Origin: Pectobacterium fontis
Lineage (GTDB): Bacteria > Pseudomonadota > Gammaproteobacteria > Enterobacterales > Enterobacteriaceae
Direction of reading: 5' to 3'
Assembly: GCF_000803215.1 (NCBI RefSeq)
Contig: NZ_JSXC01000034.1
Location: 62,001-126,000 of the forward strand
DNA length: 64,000 nucleotides
Shown: in pieces, positions 45,350 to 57,436 of the stretch
Position numbering within the stretch: position 1 is the stretch's first letter
Layout of the letters: every line of letters begins with the position of its first letter
Notes under the pieces: model-generated
Database searches by the model: none
What the model was told of the DNA's origin: nothing
The model's input: the letters and a program-made list of their open reading frames with translations, nothing else
Position numbers and translations under genes: made by a program

Positions 45350-48310
45350 ATGCGTAAACAGTGGGTCTGGATCACCGGGTGGTTTCTTTTATTCACCGTC
45401 TGGCTTCCGGCAAGTTGGGCAGAGACAGGCTGGCAGCCGCTGGCCCAGACCATTCGAAAAAGCGAAAAAGATCCGCGGCAATATCAGGCGATCACACTGG
45501 ATAACGGAATGACCGTGCTGCTGGTTTCCGATCCGCAAGCACCCAAATCGTTGGCATCACTGGCGTTGCCTATTGGTTCGCTGGACGATCCTAATAACCA
45601 ACTAGGATTGGCGCACTACCTCGAACACATGGTGCTGATGGGGTCGAAACGTTATCCAGAGCCGGAGGCACTGTCTGAATTTTTGAAAAAGCATGGCGGC
45701 AGTCACAACGCCAGCACAGCGTCTTACCGTACGGCGTTTTATCTGGAAGTCGAAAATGACGCCCTGCGCCCTGCGGTGGATCGGATGGCCGATGCGATTG
45801 CAGAACCGCTGCTCGATCCGGTGAATGCCGATCGTGAACGTAATGCAGTCAATGCGGAATTAACGATGGCGCGTTCGCGCGACGGCCACCGCATGGCACA
45901 GGTGGGGGCGGAGACGCTGAATCCGGCGCACCCAAGCGCACGTTTTTCAGGGGGAAACCTTGAAACTCTGAGCGATAAGCCCGGCAGCAAACTGCATGAT
46001 GAACTGGTGAAGTTCTACCAGAAATACTATTCAGCCAACCTGATGAAAGGGGTGATTTACAGCAATCAGCCTTTGCCTGAACTGGCAAAACTGGCGGTTG
46101 ATACTTTCGGGCGTATTGCCAATCATCACGCCAGCGTTCCCGCAATTACTGTTCCTGTCACGACGGAGAAGCAGCGTGGCGTAATGATTCACTACGTTCC
46201 TGCACAGCCGAGAAAACAACTGCGTATTGAATTTCGCGTCAGCGATATTAGTCAGGCGTTTCGCAGCAAAACGGATACCTACATTAGCTACCTGCTTGGC
46301 AATCGCAGCCAGAATACGCTCTCTGACTGGTTACAAAAGGAAGGGCTGGTTGAGTCTATCGGCGCGGGGTCTTCACCGCTCATCGACCGTAACGGCAGCA
46401 TGTTTGCTATTTCAGTCTCGCTGACGGATAAGGGGCTGGCGCAGCGTGATGAGGTGATCGCGGCGATATTCCGCTACCTGCAACAAATCCGTACTGAGGG
46501 GATTCAACAGCGTTATTTTGATGAGATCGCACACGTTCTGGATCTGGATTTCCGCTACCCATCTATCAGTCGGGATATGGATTACATCGAATGGCTGGTT
46601 GATACCATGCTGCGCGTACCCGTCGAACATACGCTGGATGCGCAGTATGTTGCGGATCGCTACGATCCGAAGGCTATCGCCGCACGGCTGGATGAGATGA
46701 CGCCGCAGAATGCGCGTGTTTGGGTTATCAGCCCGAATGAGCCACATAACAAGGTGGCCTATTTTGTCGATGCGCCGTATGAGATGAATAAGATCTCGTC
46801 GGCCACCCTGTCAAAATGGAAAACGCTGGGGCAGAAAATGTCGTTGTCGTTGCCGACGATCAATCCCTATATTCCCGATGATTTTTCTCTGATCAACGCG
46901 GATAGATCGATAACCAAACCGATGCTTCTGCTGAATCAGCCTGCATTGCGTGTGCTGTATATGCCAAGTCACTATTTCGCCGATGAACCGAAAGCGGAAA
47001 TCACCCTGTTATTGCGTAACCAGGAAGCGCGCAGTACCGCCCGCAATCAGGTGCTGTTCGCGTTAAATGACTATCTGGCAGGGCTGGCGTTGGATGAACT
47101 CAGCTATCAGGCCTCAGTGGGCGGCATCAGCTTCTCTACCCGCAGCAATGATGGTTTGGTGATTAGTGCTGATGGCTATACCCAGCATTTACCACAGCTA
47201 TTACTCACGTTAGCAGATGGCTACGCCTCCTTTACCCCGACAGAGGCACAATTGGAGCAGGCGAAATCCTGGTATTTGCAGCAGTTGGATGCGGTTGAAA
47301 AATCGAAAGCCTTTGAACAGGCGATGCAGCCGATCCAATCTGTGTCGCAACTGCCTTACTTCGAGCGCGGCGAGCGACGTCACTTGCTGAAAGACATTGG
47401 TTTGCAGGATGTTATCGATTACCGCAACGATCTGCTGCAAAAAGCCACGCCAGAAATGCTGGTTGTCGGTAATCTGACGCCAGAGCGAGTCATCGAGTTG
47501 GCACAGACGCTAAAAGTACATTTGCAGGCTAAGGGTGAAAATCTCTCGCGCAGCGATGATGTTAAAGTCAGTAAGCCACAGCTTGCTAATCTACAGTGCC
47601 CGGGCAGCAGCACGGATTCCGCGTTAGCAGCGGTGTATGTACCAACGGGTTACTCAGAAATGCAAAGTATGGCGTATAGCTCGGTGCTGGGACAGATCGT
47701 TCAGCCCTGGTTCTATAGCCAACTGAGAACAGAGGAGCAGTTGGGCTATGCCGTGTTCGCCTTCCCGGTGTCGGTTGGTAGACAAATGGGGATCGGTTTT
47801 CTGTTGCAGAGCAACAGCAAACAGCCCGCTTATCTGTATCAGCGCTATGAAGACTTTTACCTGAAAGCGCAAAAACGACTGCGTGAAATGAGTGAAGAAG
47901 AGTTCGCGCAATATAAGCAAGGCGTGATGAATGAACTGAGTCAGCGCCCGCAAACATTGGGCGAAGAGGCCAGCCGGCTGCGTAACGATTTGGATCGCGA
48001 AAACTTTGCTTTTGACTCGCGTGAGAAGCTACTGGAGCAAATTAAGCCGCTGACGGTAACGCAACTGGCAGACTTTTTCCAGCAGGCGCTGAAGCCTGAG
48101 GGTCTGGCAGTGCTGTCGCAGGTTTCCGGCAGCCATCACGGTAAAGCAGACTATGCCGCACCGAAAGGATGGCATACCTACCCGGATGCATCTTCATTGC
48201 AGAAAACGCTGCCGCGTGAGAAAGCACCTGCCATGATCCCTGCGCCAGCAGCACGGCCAGCAGCAGATGCGCCGACATCGGAAGTGGTTAGTAAGGTTTC
48301 CGCAGAATGA
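45350..48310 (+). CDS. ptrA: Protease III (pitrilysin)
   Basis: A 986-residue periplasmic zinc protease of the M16 family. A signal peptide (about residues 1-24, ending PASWA) follows the ATG at 45350, which has GGAG 7 bases upstream. The inverted zinc motif H-x-x-E-H is HYLEH in LGLAHYLEHMVLMGS. The long C-terminal M16 domains are complete, and the last 40 residues are Ala- and Pro-rich. It degrades small peptides. It lies between recC and recB, as in E. coli, and its stop overlaps the recB start. Confidence 0.95.
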   Translation: MRKQWVWITGWFLLFTVWLPASWAETGWQPLAQTIRKSEKDPRQYQAITLDNGMTVLLVSDPQAPKSLASLALPIGSLDDPNNQLGLAHYLEHMVLMGSKRYPEPEALSEFLKKHGGSHNASTASYRTAFYLEVENDALRPAVDRMADAIAEPLLDPVNADRERNAVNAELTMARSRDGHRMAQVGAETLNPAHPSARFSGGNLETLSDKPGSKLHDELVKFYQKYYSANLMKGVIYSNQPLPELAKLAVDTFGRIANHHASVPAITVPVTTEKQRGVMIHYVPAQPRKQLRIEFRVSDISQAFRSKTDTYISYLLGNRSQNTLSDWLQKEGLVESIGAGSSPLIDRNGSMFAISVSLTDKGLAQRDEVIAAIFRYLQQIRTEGIQQRYFDEIAHVLDLDFRYPSISRDMDYIEWLVDTMLRVPVEHTLDAQYVADRYDPKAIAARLDEMTPQNARVWVISPNEPHNKVAYFVDAPYEMNKISSATLSKWKTLGQKMSLSLPTINPYIPDDFSLINADRSITKPMLLLNQPALRVLYMPSHYFADEPKAEITLLLRNQEARSTARNQVLFALNDYLAGLALDELSYQASVGGISFSTRSNDGLVISADGYTQHLPQLLLTLADGYASFTPTEAQLEQAKSWYLQQLDAVEKSKAFEQAMQPIQSVSQLPYFERGERRHLLKDIGLQDVIDYRNDLLQKATPEMLVVGNLTPERVIELAQTLKVHLQAKGENLSRSDDVKVSKPQLANLQCPGSSTDSALAAVYVPTGYSEMQSMAYSSVLGQIVQPWFYSQLRTEEQLGYAVFAFPVSVGRQMGIGFLLQSNSKQPAYLYQRYEDFYLKAQKRLREMSEEEFAQYKQGVMNELSQRPQTLGEEASRLRNDLDRENFAFDSREKLLEQIKPLTVTQLADFFQQALKPEGLAVLSQVSGSHHGKADYAAPKGWHTYPDASSLQKTLPREKAPAMIPAPAARPAADAPTSEVVSKVSAE

Positions 48311-51300
48311 AGAACACCGTGCCGCAATCATTAGACGTCATGACGTTGCCGCTCCTGGGAGAGCGGCTGATTGAGGCATCGGCGGGAACGGGGAAAACGT
48401 ATACGCTGGCGGCACTCTACCTGCGATTACTGCTGGGGCTGGGCAAGCAGGCTGCGTATCCACGTCCTCTACTGGTCGAGGAAATTCTGGTGGTGACCTT
48501 TACGGAGGCCGCGACCGAAGAACTGCGTGAGCGCATTCGTGCAAGAATCCACGCCCTGCGTATCGCCTGCCTGCGTAAAAGTGCGCAGGGTGAAGAGGCG
48601 GGGACGCATAAAGATGTTTCTCTGGCGCAACTGCTGGCGGAGATTGCGGATCACCGCGATGCGGCCGACGTGTTGCTGGCGGCCGAACGACAGATGGATG
48701 AAGCCGCGATCTACACAATCCATGGCTTCTGCCAGCGTATGCTCAGTACTAATGCCTTTGAGTCCGGCGTGCTTTTCGAGCAGGTGCTGATAGAAGATGA
48801 ACAGCCATTACGCCGTCAGGCCTGTGCCGATTTCTGGCGTCGTTATTGCTATCCGTTACCGATAGAGGTCGCACGTATTGTCGGGCTGGAGTGGAAGGGG
48901 CCGGAAAATTTGCTGGCCGATCTGGCTCCTTATTTGCATGGTGAAGCGCCTGTGTTTCGCTTGCCGCCAGAAGAAGACGAAACGCTGCTGAGCCGACATG
49001 AGAAGATCGTGTTGACGATCGATGCGTACAAGCAGCATTGGTTGGCGTCAGCGTCGGAGTTAGATGCGCTGATTAGTGCTTCTGGCGTTGATAAACGCAG
49101 TTATAGCAGCAGGCATCTTCCCAACTGGTTACAAAAAGTGACGCTGTGGGCAGAGCAGACGACGCTGGATTATCAGTTGCCGAAAGATCTGGTGAGATTT
49201 GCTCAGAACACGCTCATTGAGAAGACGAAGAAAGGCGAGCCGCCCGTTCATGCTCTATTTGAGGAAACAGAGAGGCTGCTGGCAACGCCATTATCGCTGC
49301 GTGATTTGGTGATTGTTCGCGCACTGTCGGCGATCCGGGAGTCAGTGCGTGAGGAGAAACGGCAGCGTGCAGAACTGGGGTTTGACGATCTGCTGAGCCG
49401 TTTGGATGACGCGCTGCAACAACCGGGTGGGGAACGGCTTGCCAGCGCGATTCGCGAGCGCTATCCGGTGGCGATGATCGATGAGTTTCAGGATACCGAC
49501 CCGCAACAATACCGTATTTTCCGAACGCTTTATGTCGGGCAGCCGCAGTGTGGGCTGTTGTTGATCGGTGATCCTAAGCAGGCTATTTATGCGTTTCGCG
49601 GTGCGGATATTTTTACTTACATGCATGCGCGTGGCGAAGTGGCTGCGCACTATACGTTGGGCACGAACTGGCGATCGTCACACCAGATGGTACACGGCGT
49701 TAATCGTCTTTTTGAGCGCCTCGAATATCCTTTTATTTTCCACAACATTCCTTTCCTGCCGGTCACGCCTGCCGAATCCAAGCGCGGTTTAGTCTTTGAA
49801 ATCGCCGGACAGCCTCAGCCTGCACTGCAATTCTGGCTAACGGGTGTGGAACCGATTGGTGTGGGGGATTATCAGCAGCAGATGGCACGCCAGTGCGCGG
49901 CGCAGATTCGTGACTGGCTGGCGGCCAGCCAGCGTCATGAAGCCTGGCTGGTCAACGATGATTCCCGACGTTTGGTACAAGCATCCGACATGAGCGTGCT
50001 GGTGCGTAGCCGACGTGAAGCCTCGTTGATTCGTGATGCGCTGAGCCGTTTGGCGATTCCCTCGGTGTATCTCTCCAATCGCGATAGCGTGTTCGGCACG
50101 CCGGAGGCCAGCGATATTCTGTGGCTGTTGCAGGCGGTGCTGGCACCGGAGCAAGAACGCACGTTACGCAGTGCCATGGCGACGGCTCTGATGGGGTTGG
50201 ATGCTGAACAGGTTGATGCGTTAGGGCAGATCGAATCGGTGTGGGACGCGCTGGTGAATGAATTTGCTGGTTACCGCACGTTGTGGCGGCAGAAAGGCGT
50301 ACTGCCGATGCTGCGTGCGTTGATGAGTCAACATCAACTGGCGGAAAACCTGTTGGCGAGTGCGGATGGGGAACGCCGTATTACCGACATTCTGCATATT
50401 GGTGAGTTATTGCAGGATGCTTCTGCCACGCTTGATAGTGAACACGCGCTGGTGCGCTGGCTATCGCAGCAGATTGTCCAGCCTAATCCACAGGCAGAGA
50501 GTCAGCAGCTACGGTTGGAAAGCGATCGCCACCTCGTGCAGATCGTGACGATCCATAAATCGAAAGGGCTGGAATACCCGCTGGTGTGGCTGCCGTTTAT
50601 CAGTAACTTCCGCGTGCAGGATCAGGGGATTTATCACGATCGTGAGAACTATCAGGCGGTGTTGGATCTGCAAAATCACGAAGACAGTCAGGTGCTGGCA
50701 GAAGAAGAGCGGCTGGCGGAAGATTTACGTTTGCTCTATGTCGCGCTGACCCGTTCTATCTACCACTGTAGCGTTGGCGTTGCCCCTGTTCAGCGATCGC
50801 GTAAGAAAGATGGCGGCAGCGATATGCACCACAGCGCGCTGGGTTATTTGCTCCAACGGGGTAAAGAAGCGGAAGTTGCCACGTTAGTCAGCGAACTGGA
50901 AGGAATGGCGGGGGAGGGGGTCGCCGTGACACCACTCCTGACGGTGGAAGCACAGCGCTGGCAGCCGGATAGACCAGAATTGACAGAACTACAGGCTCGG
51001 CACATTGCGCGTCAATTGCGTGACGGCTGGCGTGTGACCAGCTATTCGGGACTTCAGCAACATGGCTCTGCAAGTGCACAGGATCTGGTGCCACGTCTGG
51101 ATATTGAAGCGATTGGTGAACGTCAGGAAGCGGATGAAAGCCAACTGACCCCGCATACGTTCCCGCGCGGTGCGAGTCCGGGGACATTTTTGCATAGCCT
51201 GTTTGAAACGCTGGATTTTACCCAGCCCATCGATGATGGTTGGCTGGCTGAGCAGTTGCAGCGACAGGGAGTTGAAGCGCACTGGCATCCGGTGTTGAAG

Positions 51301-51903
51301 GCATGGATGGACTCGCTTTTGTGTACGCCGCTTAATGAACAAGGGATAACGTTATCGGCGTTGGATAATGCGGATAAACAGGCTGAATTACAGTTCTATA
51401 TCCCCATTGAGGCACCGATACAGGCGGCGCAACTCGATCAGTTGGCAAAACATCACGATCCGTTATCTGCACAGTGTCCGACGCTCTCTTTTCAGCAGGT
51501 TAAAGGCATGTTGAAAGGGTTTATCGATCTGGTGTTCCGCTGGGAAGGACGTTATTACCTGCTGGATTATAAATCGAATTGGCTTGGCCCCGATGCCAGT
51601 GCCTATACCCAAACGGCCATGATGCGGTCGATGGCTGAGCATCGCTATGATTTGCAATATCAGCTCTATACGCTGGCGCTGCACCGCTATCTGCGTCACC
51701 GGATTGCGGATTACGACTATGAACGCCATTTTGGCGGCGTGTTTTATCTGTTTTTACGTGGCGTTGAAGTATCCCACCCCGGTAATGGCATCTTTGCTTT
51801 TCGTCCCTCCGCTGAGTTTGTTTTTGGGCTTGATGCTTTATTTAAGGGAGATGTCTTTAAGGGAAAAGCACCTGACCAGACTGATACAGGAATTCCCTCA
51901 TGA
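48307..51903 (+). CDS. recB: Exodeoxyribonuclease V beta subunit
   Basis: A 1198-residue helicase-nuclease (E. coli 1180). The Walker A motif is in [15 protein letters not shown] near the start, helicase motif II is in MIDEFQDTD, and the C-terminal nuclease site is Asp1074, Asp1087 and Lys1089 (LLDYKSNW); the spacing 13 and 2 is the same as that of Asp1067, Asp1080 and Lys1082 in E. coli. All catalytic residues are intact. Its start overlaps ptrA, and its stop overlaps recD by ATGA. Confidence 0.97.
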   Translation: MKNTVPQSLDVMTLPLLGERLIEASAGTGKTYTLAALYLRLLLGLGKQAAYPRPLLVEEILVVTFTEAATEELRERIRARIHALRIACLRKSAQGEEAGTHKDVSLAQLLAEIADHRDAADVLLAAERQMDEAAIYTIHGFCQRMLSTNAFESGVLFEQVLIEDEQPLRRQACADFWRRYCYPLPIEVARIVGLEWKGPENLLADLAPYLHGEAPVFRLPPEEDETLLSRHEKIVLTIDAYKQHWLASASELDALISASGVDKRSYSSRHLPNWLQKVTLWAEQTTLDYQLPKDLVRFAQNTLIEKTKKGEPPVHALFEETERLLATPLSLRDLVIVRALSAIRESVREEKRQRAELGFDDLLSRLDDALQQPGGERLASAIRERYPVAMIDEFQDTDPQQYRIFRTLYVGQPQCGLLLIGDPKQAIYAFRGADIFTYMHARGEVAAHYTLGTNWRSSHQMVHGVNRLFERLEYPFIFHNIPFLPVTPAESKRGLVFEIAGQPQPALQFWLTGVEPIGVGDYQQQMARQCAAQIRDWLAASQRHEAWLVNDDSRRLVQASDMSVLVRSRREASLIRDALSRLAIPSVYLSNRDSVFGTPEASDILWLLQAVLAPEQERTLRSAMATALMGLDAEQVDALGQIESVWDALVNEFAGYRTLWRQKGVLPMLRALMSQHQLAENLLASADGERRITDILHIGELLQDASATLDSEHALVRWLSQQIVQPNPQAESQQLRLESDRHLVQIVTIHKSKGLEYPLVWLPFISNFRVQDQGIYHDRENYQAVLDLQNHEDSQVLAEEERLAEDLRLLYVALTRSIYHCSVGVAPVQRSRKKDGGSDMHHSALGYLLQRGKEAEVATLVSELEGMAGEGVAVTPLLTVEAQRWQPDRPELTELQARHIARQLRDGWRVTSYSGLQQHGSASAQDLVPRLDIEAIGERQEADESQLTPHTFPRGASPGTFLHSLFETLDFTQPIDDGWLAEQLQRQGVEAHWHPVLKAWMDSLLCTPLNEQGITLSALDNADKQAELQFYIPIEAPIQAAQLDQLAKHHDPLSAQCPTLSFQQVKGMLKGFIDLVFRWEGRYYLLDYKSNWLGPDASAYTQTAMMRSMAEHRYDLQYQLYTLALHRYLRHRIADYDYERHFGGVFYLFLRGVEVSHPGNGIFAFRPSAEFVFGLDALFKGDVFKGKAPDQTDTGIPS

Positions 51904-53762
51904 TTGCGTTACTTGAAACGGCACTGGCGCGGCGACTGCTGCGCCCGCTGGATGTTCAGTTCGCCAGAATGCTGGCAGATGATGAGACGCAACCCGATCT
52001 GCTGCTGGCAGTCGCCTGTTTGAGCGCCCACTCGGGGGCGGGGCATGTCTGTTTACCACTGGAAAATTTGCAAGCACAGACGCTATTTGACGGTCGCGAT
52101 CCCGAACTGGCGCAGCAGTTACTTACGGCAGTTGGCGTTAGTGCGGTTGCCGACTGGCAGCGGCGTTTGCTGGCGTGTGGTGCGGTAAGTGATGGCAGCA
52201 TGCCGACACCGCTGGTGTTGCAAGGAGAAAAGCTGTATTTGCAGCGTAGCTGGCAGAGCGAAGGTCGCGTGGCGCAGTTTATTGCCAGCGAGCGCGATAC
52301 GATAGTGGTTGATGAGCCAGCGATTCGGGCGGTTCTGGATCGGTTATTTCCTGATACGGGCGAAGTGATTGACTGGCAAAAGGTGGCGGCAGCCGTTGCG
52401 CTGACGCGCCGCATTGCGATTATTTCCGGCGGGCCGGGGACGGGGAAAACCACGACGGTTGCCCGGCTGCTGGCGGCATTGATTGAGTTGAATACGGGAG
52501 AGGCGCTACGTATTCAATTGGCGGCACCCACCGGGAAAGCGGCCGCGCGGCTCACGGAGTCGCTGGGGCAGGCTTTGCAGCGTCTGGCTGTCGATCCTCG
52601 GCAGCGGGAAGCGTTCCCGCAGGAGGCGATAACCTTGCATCGTTTGTTGGGGGCGGTGACGGATAGCCAACGCCTGCGCCACCATCAGGACAATCCACTG
52701 CATCTGGATGTATTGATTGTCGATGAGGCGTCGATGGTTGACTTGCCGATGATGGCGAATATTATCGCCGCGCTTCCGGCACAGGCCAGAATCATCTTTC
52801 TGGGCGATCGCGATCAACTGGCCTCTGTCGAGGCGGGAGCGGTGCTAGGTGATATCTGTCGTTTTGCCGAGGCGGGCTATAGCCGTGCGCGGGCGCAGCA
52901 ATTGCAGCGGTTGACGGGCTGTGTGCTTGACGAAAATGGCTCTGAGGAACAGACGACGGTCAGTGACAGTATCTGTTTGTTACGCCGGAGCTATCGTTTT
53001 GATCCGCATTCCGGCATTGGGCAACTGGCGCTGGCGGTGAACGGTGGTGATGATGCTCGTGTGCGCGATGTGCTGAACGGCAAGTTTGCTGATATCACCT
53101 GTAGTCCATTGGCAGAGGCCGAAGAGTATCAGGCCATGCTGGCGCAATGTGTTGAAGGATATCGCGATTACCTAACGCTTATCGCAACGGGAGCGGCGCC
53201 GGAGGCCGTGCTGCTCGCTTTCCAGCGTTATCGGCAACTGTGCGCATTGCGCGAAGGGCCGTTTGGCGTCGCAGGGCTGAATCAACGTATCGAACAGGCT
53301 TTGCAGCAGGCAGGGTTAATTCAGCGCAGTCGTCATCCGCTTAACCGCTGGTATCCTGGCCGGCCAGTGATGATTGAACGTAACGATGCTGCATTGGGGC
53401 TGTTCAATGGCGATATCGGTATCGCTATGAACGGGGAAAATGAGGAACTGCGGGTGTTTTTCCCGTTACCGAATGGCGAAACCAAAGATGTCACGCCAAG
53501 CCGTCTGCCACCGCATGAAACGGCCTATGCGATGACGGTGCATAAATCGCAGGGATCGGAGTTCGATCATACGGCGCTGGTGTTGCCGAACCACTATCTA
53601 CCGGTGCTGACGCGGGAGTTGGTGTATACCGCGATCACGCGTGCGCGCCAGCGTTTGTCACTCTATACCGACATCAGGATCCTCTGCCGGGCGGTAAAAA
53701 CGCCAACGCAGCGCTACAGCGGTTTGGCTGAAAGAATTCGTGAGTTAATGTCGCTTGCTTGA
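51900..53762 (+). CDS. recD: Exodeoxyribonuclease V alpha subunit
   Basis: A 620-residue 5'-3' helicase of superfamily 1 (E. coli 608). The Walker A Lys183 is in [15 protein letters not shown], motif II in [10 protein letters not shown], and motif VI near [13 protein letters not shown]. It is coupled to recB by a four-base overlap. It completes RecBCD; together with recC and recB the set is intact. It is convergent with argA across a 56-bp interval with a hairpin. Confidence 0.97.
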   Translation: MIALLETALARRLLRPLDVQFARMLADDETQPDLLLAVACLSAHSGAGHVCLPLENLQAQTLFDGRDPELAQQLLTAVGVSAVADWQRRLLACGAVSDGSMPTPLVLQGEKLYLQRSWQSEGRVAQFIASERDTIVVDEPAIRAVLDRLFPDTGEVIDWQKVAAAVALTRRIAIISGGPGTGKTTTVARLLAALIELNTGEALRIQLAAPTGKAAARLTESLGQALQRLAVDPRQREAFPQEAITLHRLLGAVTDSQRLRHHQDNPLHLDVLIVDEASMVDLPMMANIIAALPAQARIIFLGDRDQLASVEAGAVLGDICRFAEAGYSRARAQQLQRLTGCVLDENGSEEQTTVSDSICLLRRSYRFDPHSGIGQLALAVNGGDDARVRDVLNGKFADITCSPLAEAEEYQAMLAQCVEGYRDYLTLIATGAAPEAVLLAFQRYRQLCALREGPFGVAGLNQRIEQALQQAGLIQRSRHPLNRWYPGRPVMIERNDAALGLFNGDIGIAMNGENEELRVFFPLPNGETKDVTPSRLPPHETAYAMTVHKSQGSEFDHTALVLPNHYLPVLTRELVYTAITRARQRLSLYTDIRILCRAVKTPTQRYSGLAERIRELMSLA

Positions 53763-53781
53763 GGTACGACATTGTCGGGGA

Positions 53782-53808
53782 GCCGCCTTGACGCGAGGTG
53801 AAGGCGGC
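53782..53808. terminator. Hairpin between convergent recD and argA
   Basis: GCCGCCTT and AAGGCGGC form a perfect 8-bp stem with an 11-nt loop. No T-run follows, so termination may be partly factor-dependent. Confidence 0.5.
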
Positions 53809-53818
53809 AGTGGGATAC

Positions 53819-55144
53819 TCAGAGATCCATTACCAGAATCTTTGAGCGACGCTGGTAGTTGTAGAGCGCCTGTTTTTTCTTCGGCAGCATCTCTACTTCG
53901 GCGGGTAAAAAACCGCGCTCCTGGAACCAGTGAATGCTGTGCGTCGTCAATACGAACAGCTTTTGCAGACCCTGCTGACGTGCCTGAGCGGCAATGCGTA
54001 CGAGCAACATATCGCCGCGTGATGAACTGCGGTAATCAGGGTGAACCGCGACGCAGGCCATTTCGCCAATGCTTTCTTCCGGGAACGGATAAAGCGCGGC
54101 GCAGGCGATGGTCAGGTTATCGCGAACTACGACGGTGAATTTGTCGATCTCCATTTCCAACTGTTCACGCGAGCGTCTGACCAAAATACCTTGCTCTTCC
54201 AGAGGGCGGATCAGTTCCAGAATACCGCCGATGTCATTGATGGTCGCACGGCGAACCTGCTCGGCGCTTTCCATCACGATCTGCGTACCAATTCCGTCGC
54301 GTGAGAACAGTTCCTGCAACAGCGCGCCGTCATCCTGATAGCTGATCAGGTGGCTGCGGCGTACGCCGCTACGGCAGGCTTTGACCGCGCCGCGTAGGAA
54401 TCTGACGGTACCCGAATGGTAATCGCCAGTCTGTTCCAGCGTATCAATACGCTGCTGAGCGTCATCCGGGAATAGCTCGGAAATGATGTTGCCTTCTTCG
54501 TTGGTCACGCCCTGCGAAGAGCAGAAGCCGATCATCTTTTCTGCTTTCAGCTTAATGGCGAGCTGGGTCGCGACCTCTTCCGAGGTTAAATTAAAACTTT
54601 CACCGGTAACTGAAACAGCAACCGGACCGAGTAAGACAATCGCGCCGCTATTCAACTGGCGATGAATCGCTTCTTCATCAATACGACGAATACGGCCGCT
54701 ATGGCAGTAGTCCACGCCGTCATCCACGCCTAGTGGCTGTGCGATAATAAAATTACCGCTGACAACATTAATGTGGGCACCTTGCAGCGGTGTGTTGTTC
54801 AGGCTCATCGATAGCCGGGCGGTGATATCCAGTTGCAGCATCCCCGCCGCCTGCTTGACCAGCTCCAGCGTGGCGCTATCGGTGATGCGGGTGTTTTTAT
54901 GGTAGTGGGGCTCGTAGTGGTGCGTTGTCAGGTTGGCATCGATCTGAGGACGCGCACCATAAACAACCACGAGCTTGATGCCCAGACTGTGTAGCAGTCC
55001 GATATCATTTACGATGCTAGAGAAGTTGGCATGCTCAATGGCTTCACCACCTAACATGATGACAAACGTTTTGCCCCGGTGGGCATTGATATAGGGAACT
55101 GAATGGCGGAAGCCCTGAACCAGTTCTGTACTACGTTCCTTCAC
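53819..55144 (-). CDS. argA: N-acetylglutamate synthase
   Basis: A 441-residue enzyme (E. coli 443) that makes the first step of arginine synthesis and is inhibited by arginine. An amino acid kinase-like domain (about 1-285, motif [14 protein letters not shown]) binds arginine; a C-terminal GNAT domain (about 290-441, motif [17 protein letters not shown]) does the catalysis. The start is GTG at 55144 with GAGG 7 bases upstream; the family start ([18 protein letters not shown]) agrees. Tandem ARG boxes lie just upstream, so repression by ArgR is expected. It is divergent from amiC. Confidence 0.96.
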   Translation of the reverse strand: MKERSTELVQGFRHSVPYINAHRGKTFVIMLGGEAIEHANFSSIVNDIGLLHSLGIKLVVVYGARPQIDANLTTHHYEPHYHKNTRITDSATLELVKQAAGMLQLDITARLSMSLNNTPLQGAHINVVSGNFIIAQPLGVDDGVDYCHSGRIRRIDEEAIHRQLNSGAIVLLGPVAVSVTGESFNLTSEEVATQLAIKLKAEKMIGFCSSQGVTNEEGNIISELFPDDAQQRIDTLEQTGDYHSGTVRFLRGAVKACRSGVRRSHLISYQDDGALLQELFSRDGIGTQIVMESAEQVRRATINDIGGILELIRPLEEQGILVRRSREQLEMEIDKFTVVVRDNLTIACAALYPFPEESIGEMACVAVHPDYRSSSRGDMLLVRIAAQARQQGLQKLFVLTTHSIHWFQERGFLPAEVEMLPKKKQALYNYQRRSKILVMDL

Positions 55145-55155
55145 TGCGAGCCCTC

Positions 55156-55194
55156 TTTGCATTTTTATTCGTAATTTATGTATTTTTATTCTTT
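55156..55194 (-). promoter_or_regulatory. Tandem ARG boxes of argA
   Basis: Two 18-bp A+T-rich imperfect palindromes (55156-55173 and 55177-55194) are separated by exactly 3 bp. Each holds GAATAAAAAT followed by ACA or GCA, matching the ArgR consensus. They overlap the expected argA promoter. Confidence 0.8.
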
Positions 55195-55420
55195 GTGGCG
55201 TAAAAGGCAAGAAGAAGTATTCACCAGAGAAGTGAGGTTAATACTTCACATTTATGATATCCGCCAGTTATCAGGCCTGAACTTGATTTTTGCATGACAG
55301 CGCGGGGCAGATTCGTTAAAGTTTTTGACAATTTTTACCTTTATTCATTTTTTATGGCCTATCCCGCCGCGTGGCAACACGACAATGCAGGATAACGCAC
55401 AGCAATCAGATCGGAGCGGC

Positions 55421-56671
55421 ATGTCTCATTCGAATCATCATCTGACTCGGCGGCGTCTATTACAAAGCGCGGCAGCAACCTGGCTGCTAAGCGTGAGTGG
55501 TGTAGGGATGGCGGCGACCACACAGGTTATTGCCGTGCGCGTCTGGCCGTCATCCGCCTATACTCGCGTCACGTTGGAATCCAATCACCCACTGAAATAT
55601 AAACAGTTTAGCCTCAGTAATCCTGAACGTATCGTGGTGGATATCGAAAATGTTCACCTGAATCACGTATTAAAAGAAATCGCCAGCCAGTTTCAGCAGG
55701 ATAACGATCCGCTGATTAAAGAGGCGCGCATCGGCCAGTTTGATAAAAGCACGGTGCGTTTGGTGCTGGAGCTGAAACTGAAACAACAGGCGACGACGAA
55801 AGTCTTTACGCTGGGGCCGGTGGCCGAATTCAAGCATCGGCTGGTACTGGATTTGTACCCTGCGGCGGGACGCTACGATAACGAAGACGATCCGCTGTTG
55901 GCGTTGCTGGAGGATTACAACAAAGGCGAACTGGAACGTACGCTGCCAGCAGAAGCGCCGAAAGCCGGAAAAGCAGGGCGGGATCGCCCATTGATTATTA
56001 TGCTCGATCCCGGTCACGGCGGTGAAGATCCCGGTGCAATTGGCAAGAATAAAACGCGTGAGAAAGATATCGTGCTGCAAATCGCCCGCCGCCTGCGCAC
56101 GCTGATCGATAATGAATCCAACATGAAGGCCTACATGACGCGTAATGAAGATGTATTCATTCCGCTGCGGGTGCGAGTGGCGAAAGCGCGCAAGCAGCGT
56201 GCCGATCTGTTCATTTCCATTCATGCGGATGCGTTTACCAATCGATCGGCCAGAGGATCGTCGGTTTTTGCTCTCTCGAAGAAAGGAGCAACCAGTACCG
56301 CCGCCAGATTTTTGGCAGAGACCCAGAACGAATCGGATTTGATCGGCGGCGTGAGCATGAGCGGCGATCGCTATCTGGATCACACCATGTTCGATCTGGT
56401 GCAGACGGTGACCATCAACGATAGCCTGACATTTGGTAAAGAGATTCTCACCCGATTGGGTAAAGTGAATCGGCTGCATAAAAACAGCGTCGATCAGGCG
56501 GGGTTTGCAGTACTGAAAGCGCCGGATATCCCCTCTGTTCTGGTTGAGACGGCCTTTATCAGTAATTTGGAAGAGGAGCGTAAGCTGCGCACCGGCCATT
56601 TCCAGCAGCAGATTGCCGAATCCATTTTTGCGGGAATTCAGGCCTATTTTGCCAGTCAGGCTGAACGGTAG
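55421..56671 (+). CDS. amiC: N-acetylmuramoyl-L-alanine amidase AmiC
   Basis: A 416-residue periplasmic amidase (E. coli 417) that splits septal peptidoglycan in cell division when activated by NlpD. The twin-arginine signal T-R-R-R-L-L-Q-S (near 10-17) and a hydrophobic stretch are followed by an AMIN domain (about 35-145) and the Amidase_3 zinc domain, with His in [14 protein letters not shown] and Glu in VETAFISN. The ATG at 55421 has GGAG upstream; ATG 55385 is an alternative. It is divergent from argA. Confidence 0.94.
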   Translation: MSHSNHHLTRRRLLQSAAATWLLSVSGVGMAATTQVIAVRVWPSSAYTRVTLESNHPLKYKQFSLSNPERIVVDIENVHLNHVLKEIASQFQQDNDPLIKEARIGQFDKSTVRLVLELKLKQQATTKVFTLGPVAEFKHRLVLDLYPAAGRYDNEDDPLLALLEDYNKGELERTLPAEAPKAGKAGRDRPLIIMLDPGHGGEDPGAIGKNKTREKDIVLQIARRLRTLIDNESNMKAYMTRNEDVFIPLRVRVAKARKQRADLFISIHADAFTNRSARGSSVFALSKKGATSTAARFLAETQNESDLIGGVSMSGDRYLDHTMFDLVQTVTINDSLTFGKEILTRLGKVNRLHKNSVDQAGFAVLKAPDIPSVLVETAFISNLEEERKLRTGHFQQQIAESIFAGIQAYFASQAER

Positions 56672-56785
56672 CGGGCTGTTGGTATCATCGATATTACTCT
56701 GGGGCGGCGTTTCGTCGGCGCGGTTCTGGGGGATATTCCTGAGAGGTGTGCTGTGCGTGGCAACAGATAATGCGCAGAAAAACAA

Positions 56786-56807
56786 AAAGCACCCGTTAAG
56801 GTGCTTT
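56786..56807 (-). terminator. Terminator of the tRNA-fMet operon
   Basis: On the minus strand AAAGCACC / GGTGCTTT form an 8-bp stem followed by TTTTTG, 34 bp after the last tRNA. Confidence 0.78.
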
Positions 56808-56840
56808 ATCGTGTCGTTTCTCATTGAAAAACGTCTTAGT

Positions 56841-56917
<77 letters not shown>

Positions 56918-56964
56918 TACGTATGACTTGTTTTTACTTTTTTTGATGGACGACTCACATCAAT

Positions 56965-57041
<77 letters not shown>

Positions 57042-57089
57042 TCCGTACTGACTTACTTTCACTTACTTTGATGGACGACTCACATCAAT

Positions 57090-57166
<77 letters not shown>

Positions 57167-57179
57167 TCCGTGGATGCGC

Positions 57180-57207
57180 ACTATACACTCCGTGAGCATT
57201 GATGCAA
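57180..57207 (-). promoter_or_regulatory. Promoter of the tRNA-fMet operon
   Basis: On the minus strand TTGCAT, a 16-bp spacer and TATAGT are followed by GCGCATCC, before copy 3. The discriminator is G+C-rich, as in stringent promoters. Confidence 0.7.
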
Positions 57208-57436
57208 CCTATTTCTATAAAAAGCGTAGAGTTTGGTTGCCAGGTGATTGATTTACCGCCTGATGGGTCGTTTTATGACCGTAATATAGTGATGGCCCTA
57301 AAACCTGATTTTTACGATAGCGCGTGGCCACACAGCACGCCTTACCCCGTGGATTTATACGCGCTCCCATTCCTTTCTCGATGGCTGTTTGTTATCGTTC
57401 GACGGTAAATTTTTTGATGTAACAAGCGAGCGCAAA

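Noticed and set aside
49342..49650. Short antisense frames in recB and recC
   Set aside because: All are overlaps of intact recC, ptrA, recB or recD coding sequence without independent start signals.
55670..56824. A 384-codon minus-strand frame opposite amiC
   Set aside because: It is antisense to a clear amiC gene and has no family features.
57199..57408. A 69-codon frame between tRNA-fMet and mltA
   Set aside because: It starts inside the tRNA promoter and ends before mltA; composition is not convincing and no family is recognised.
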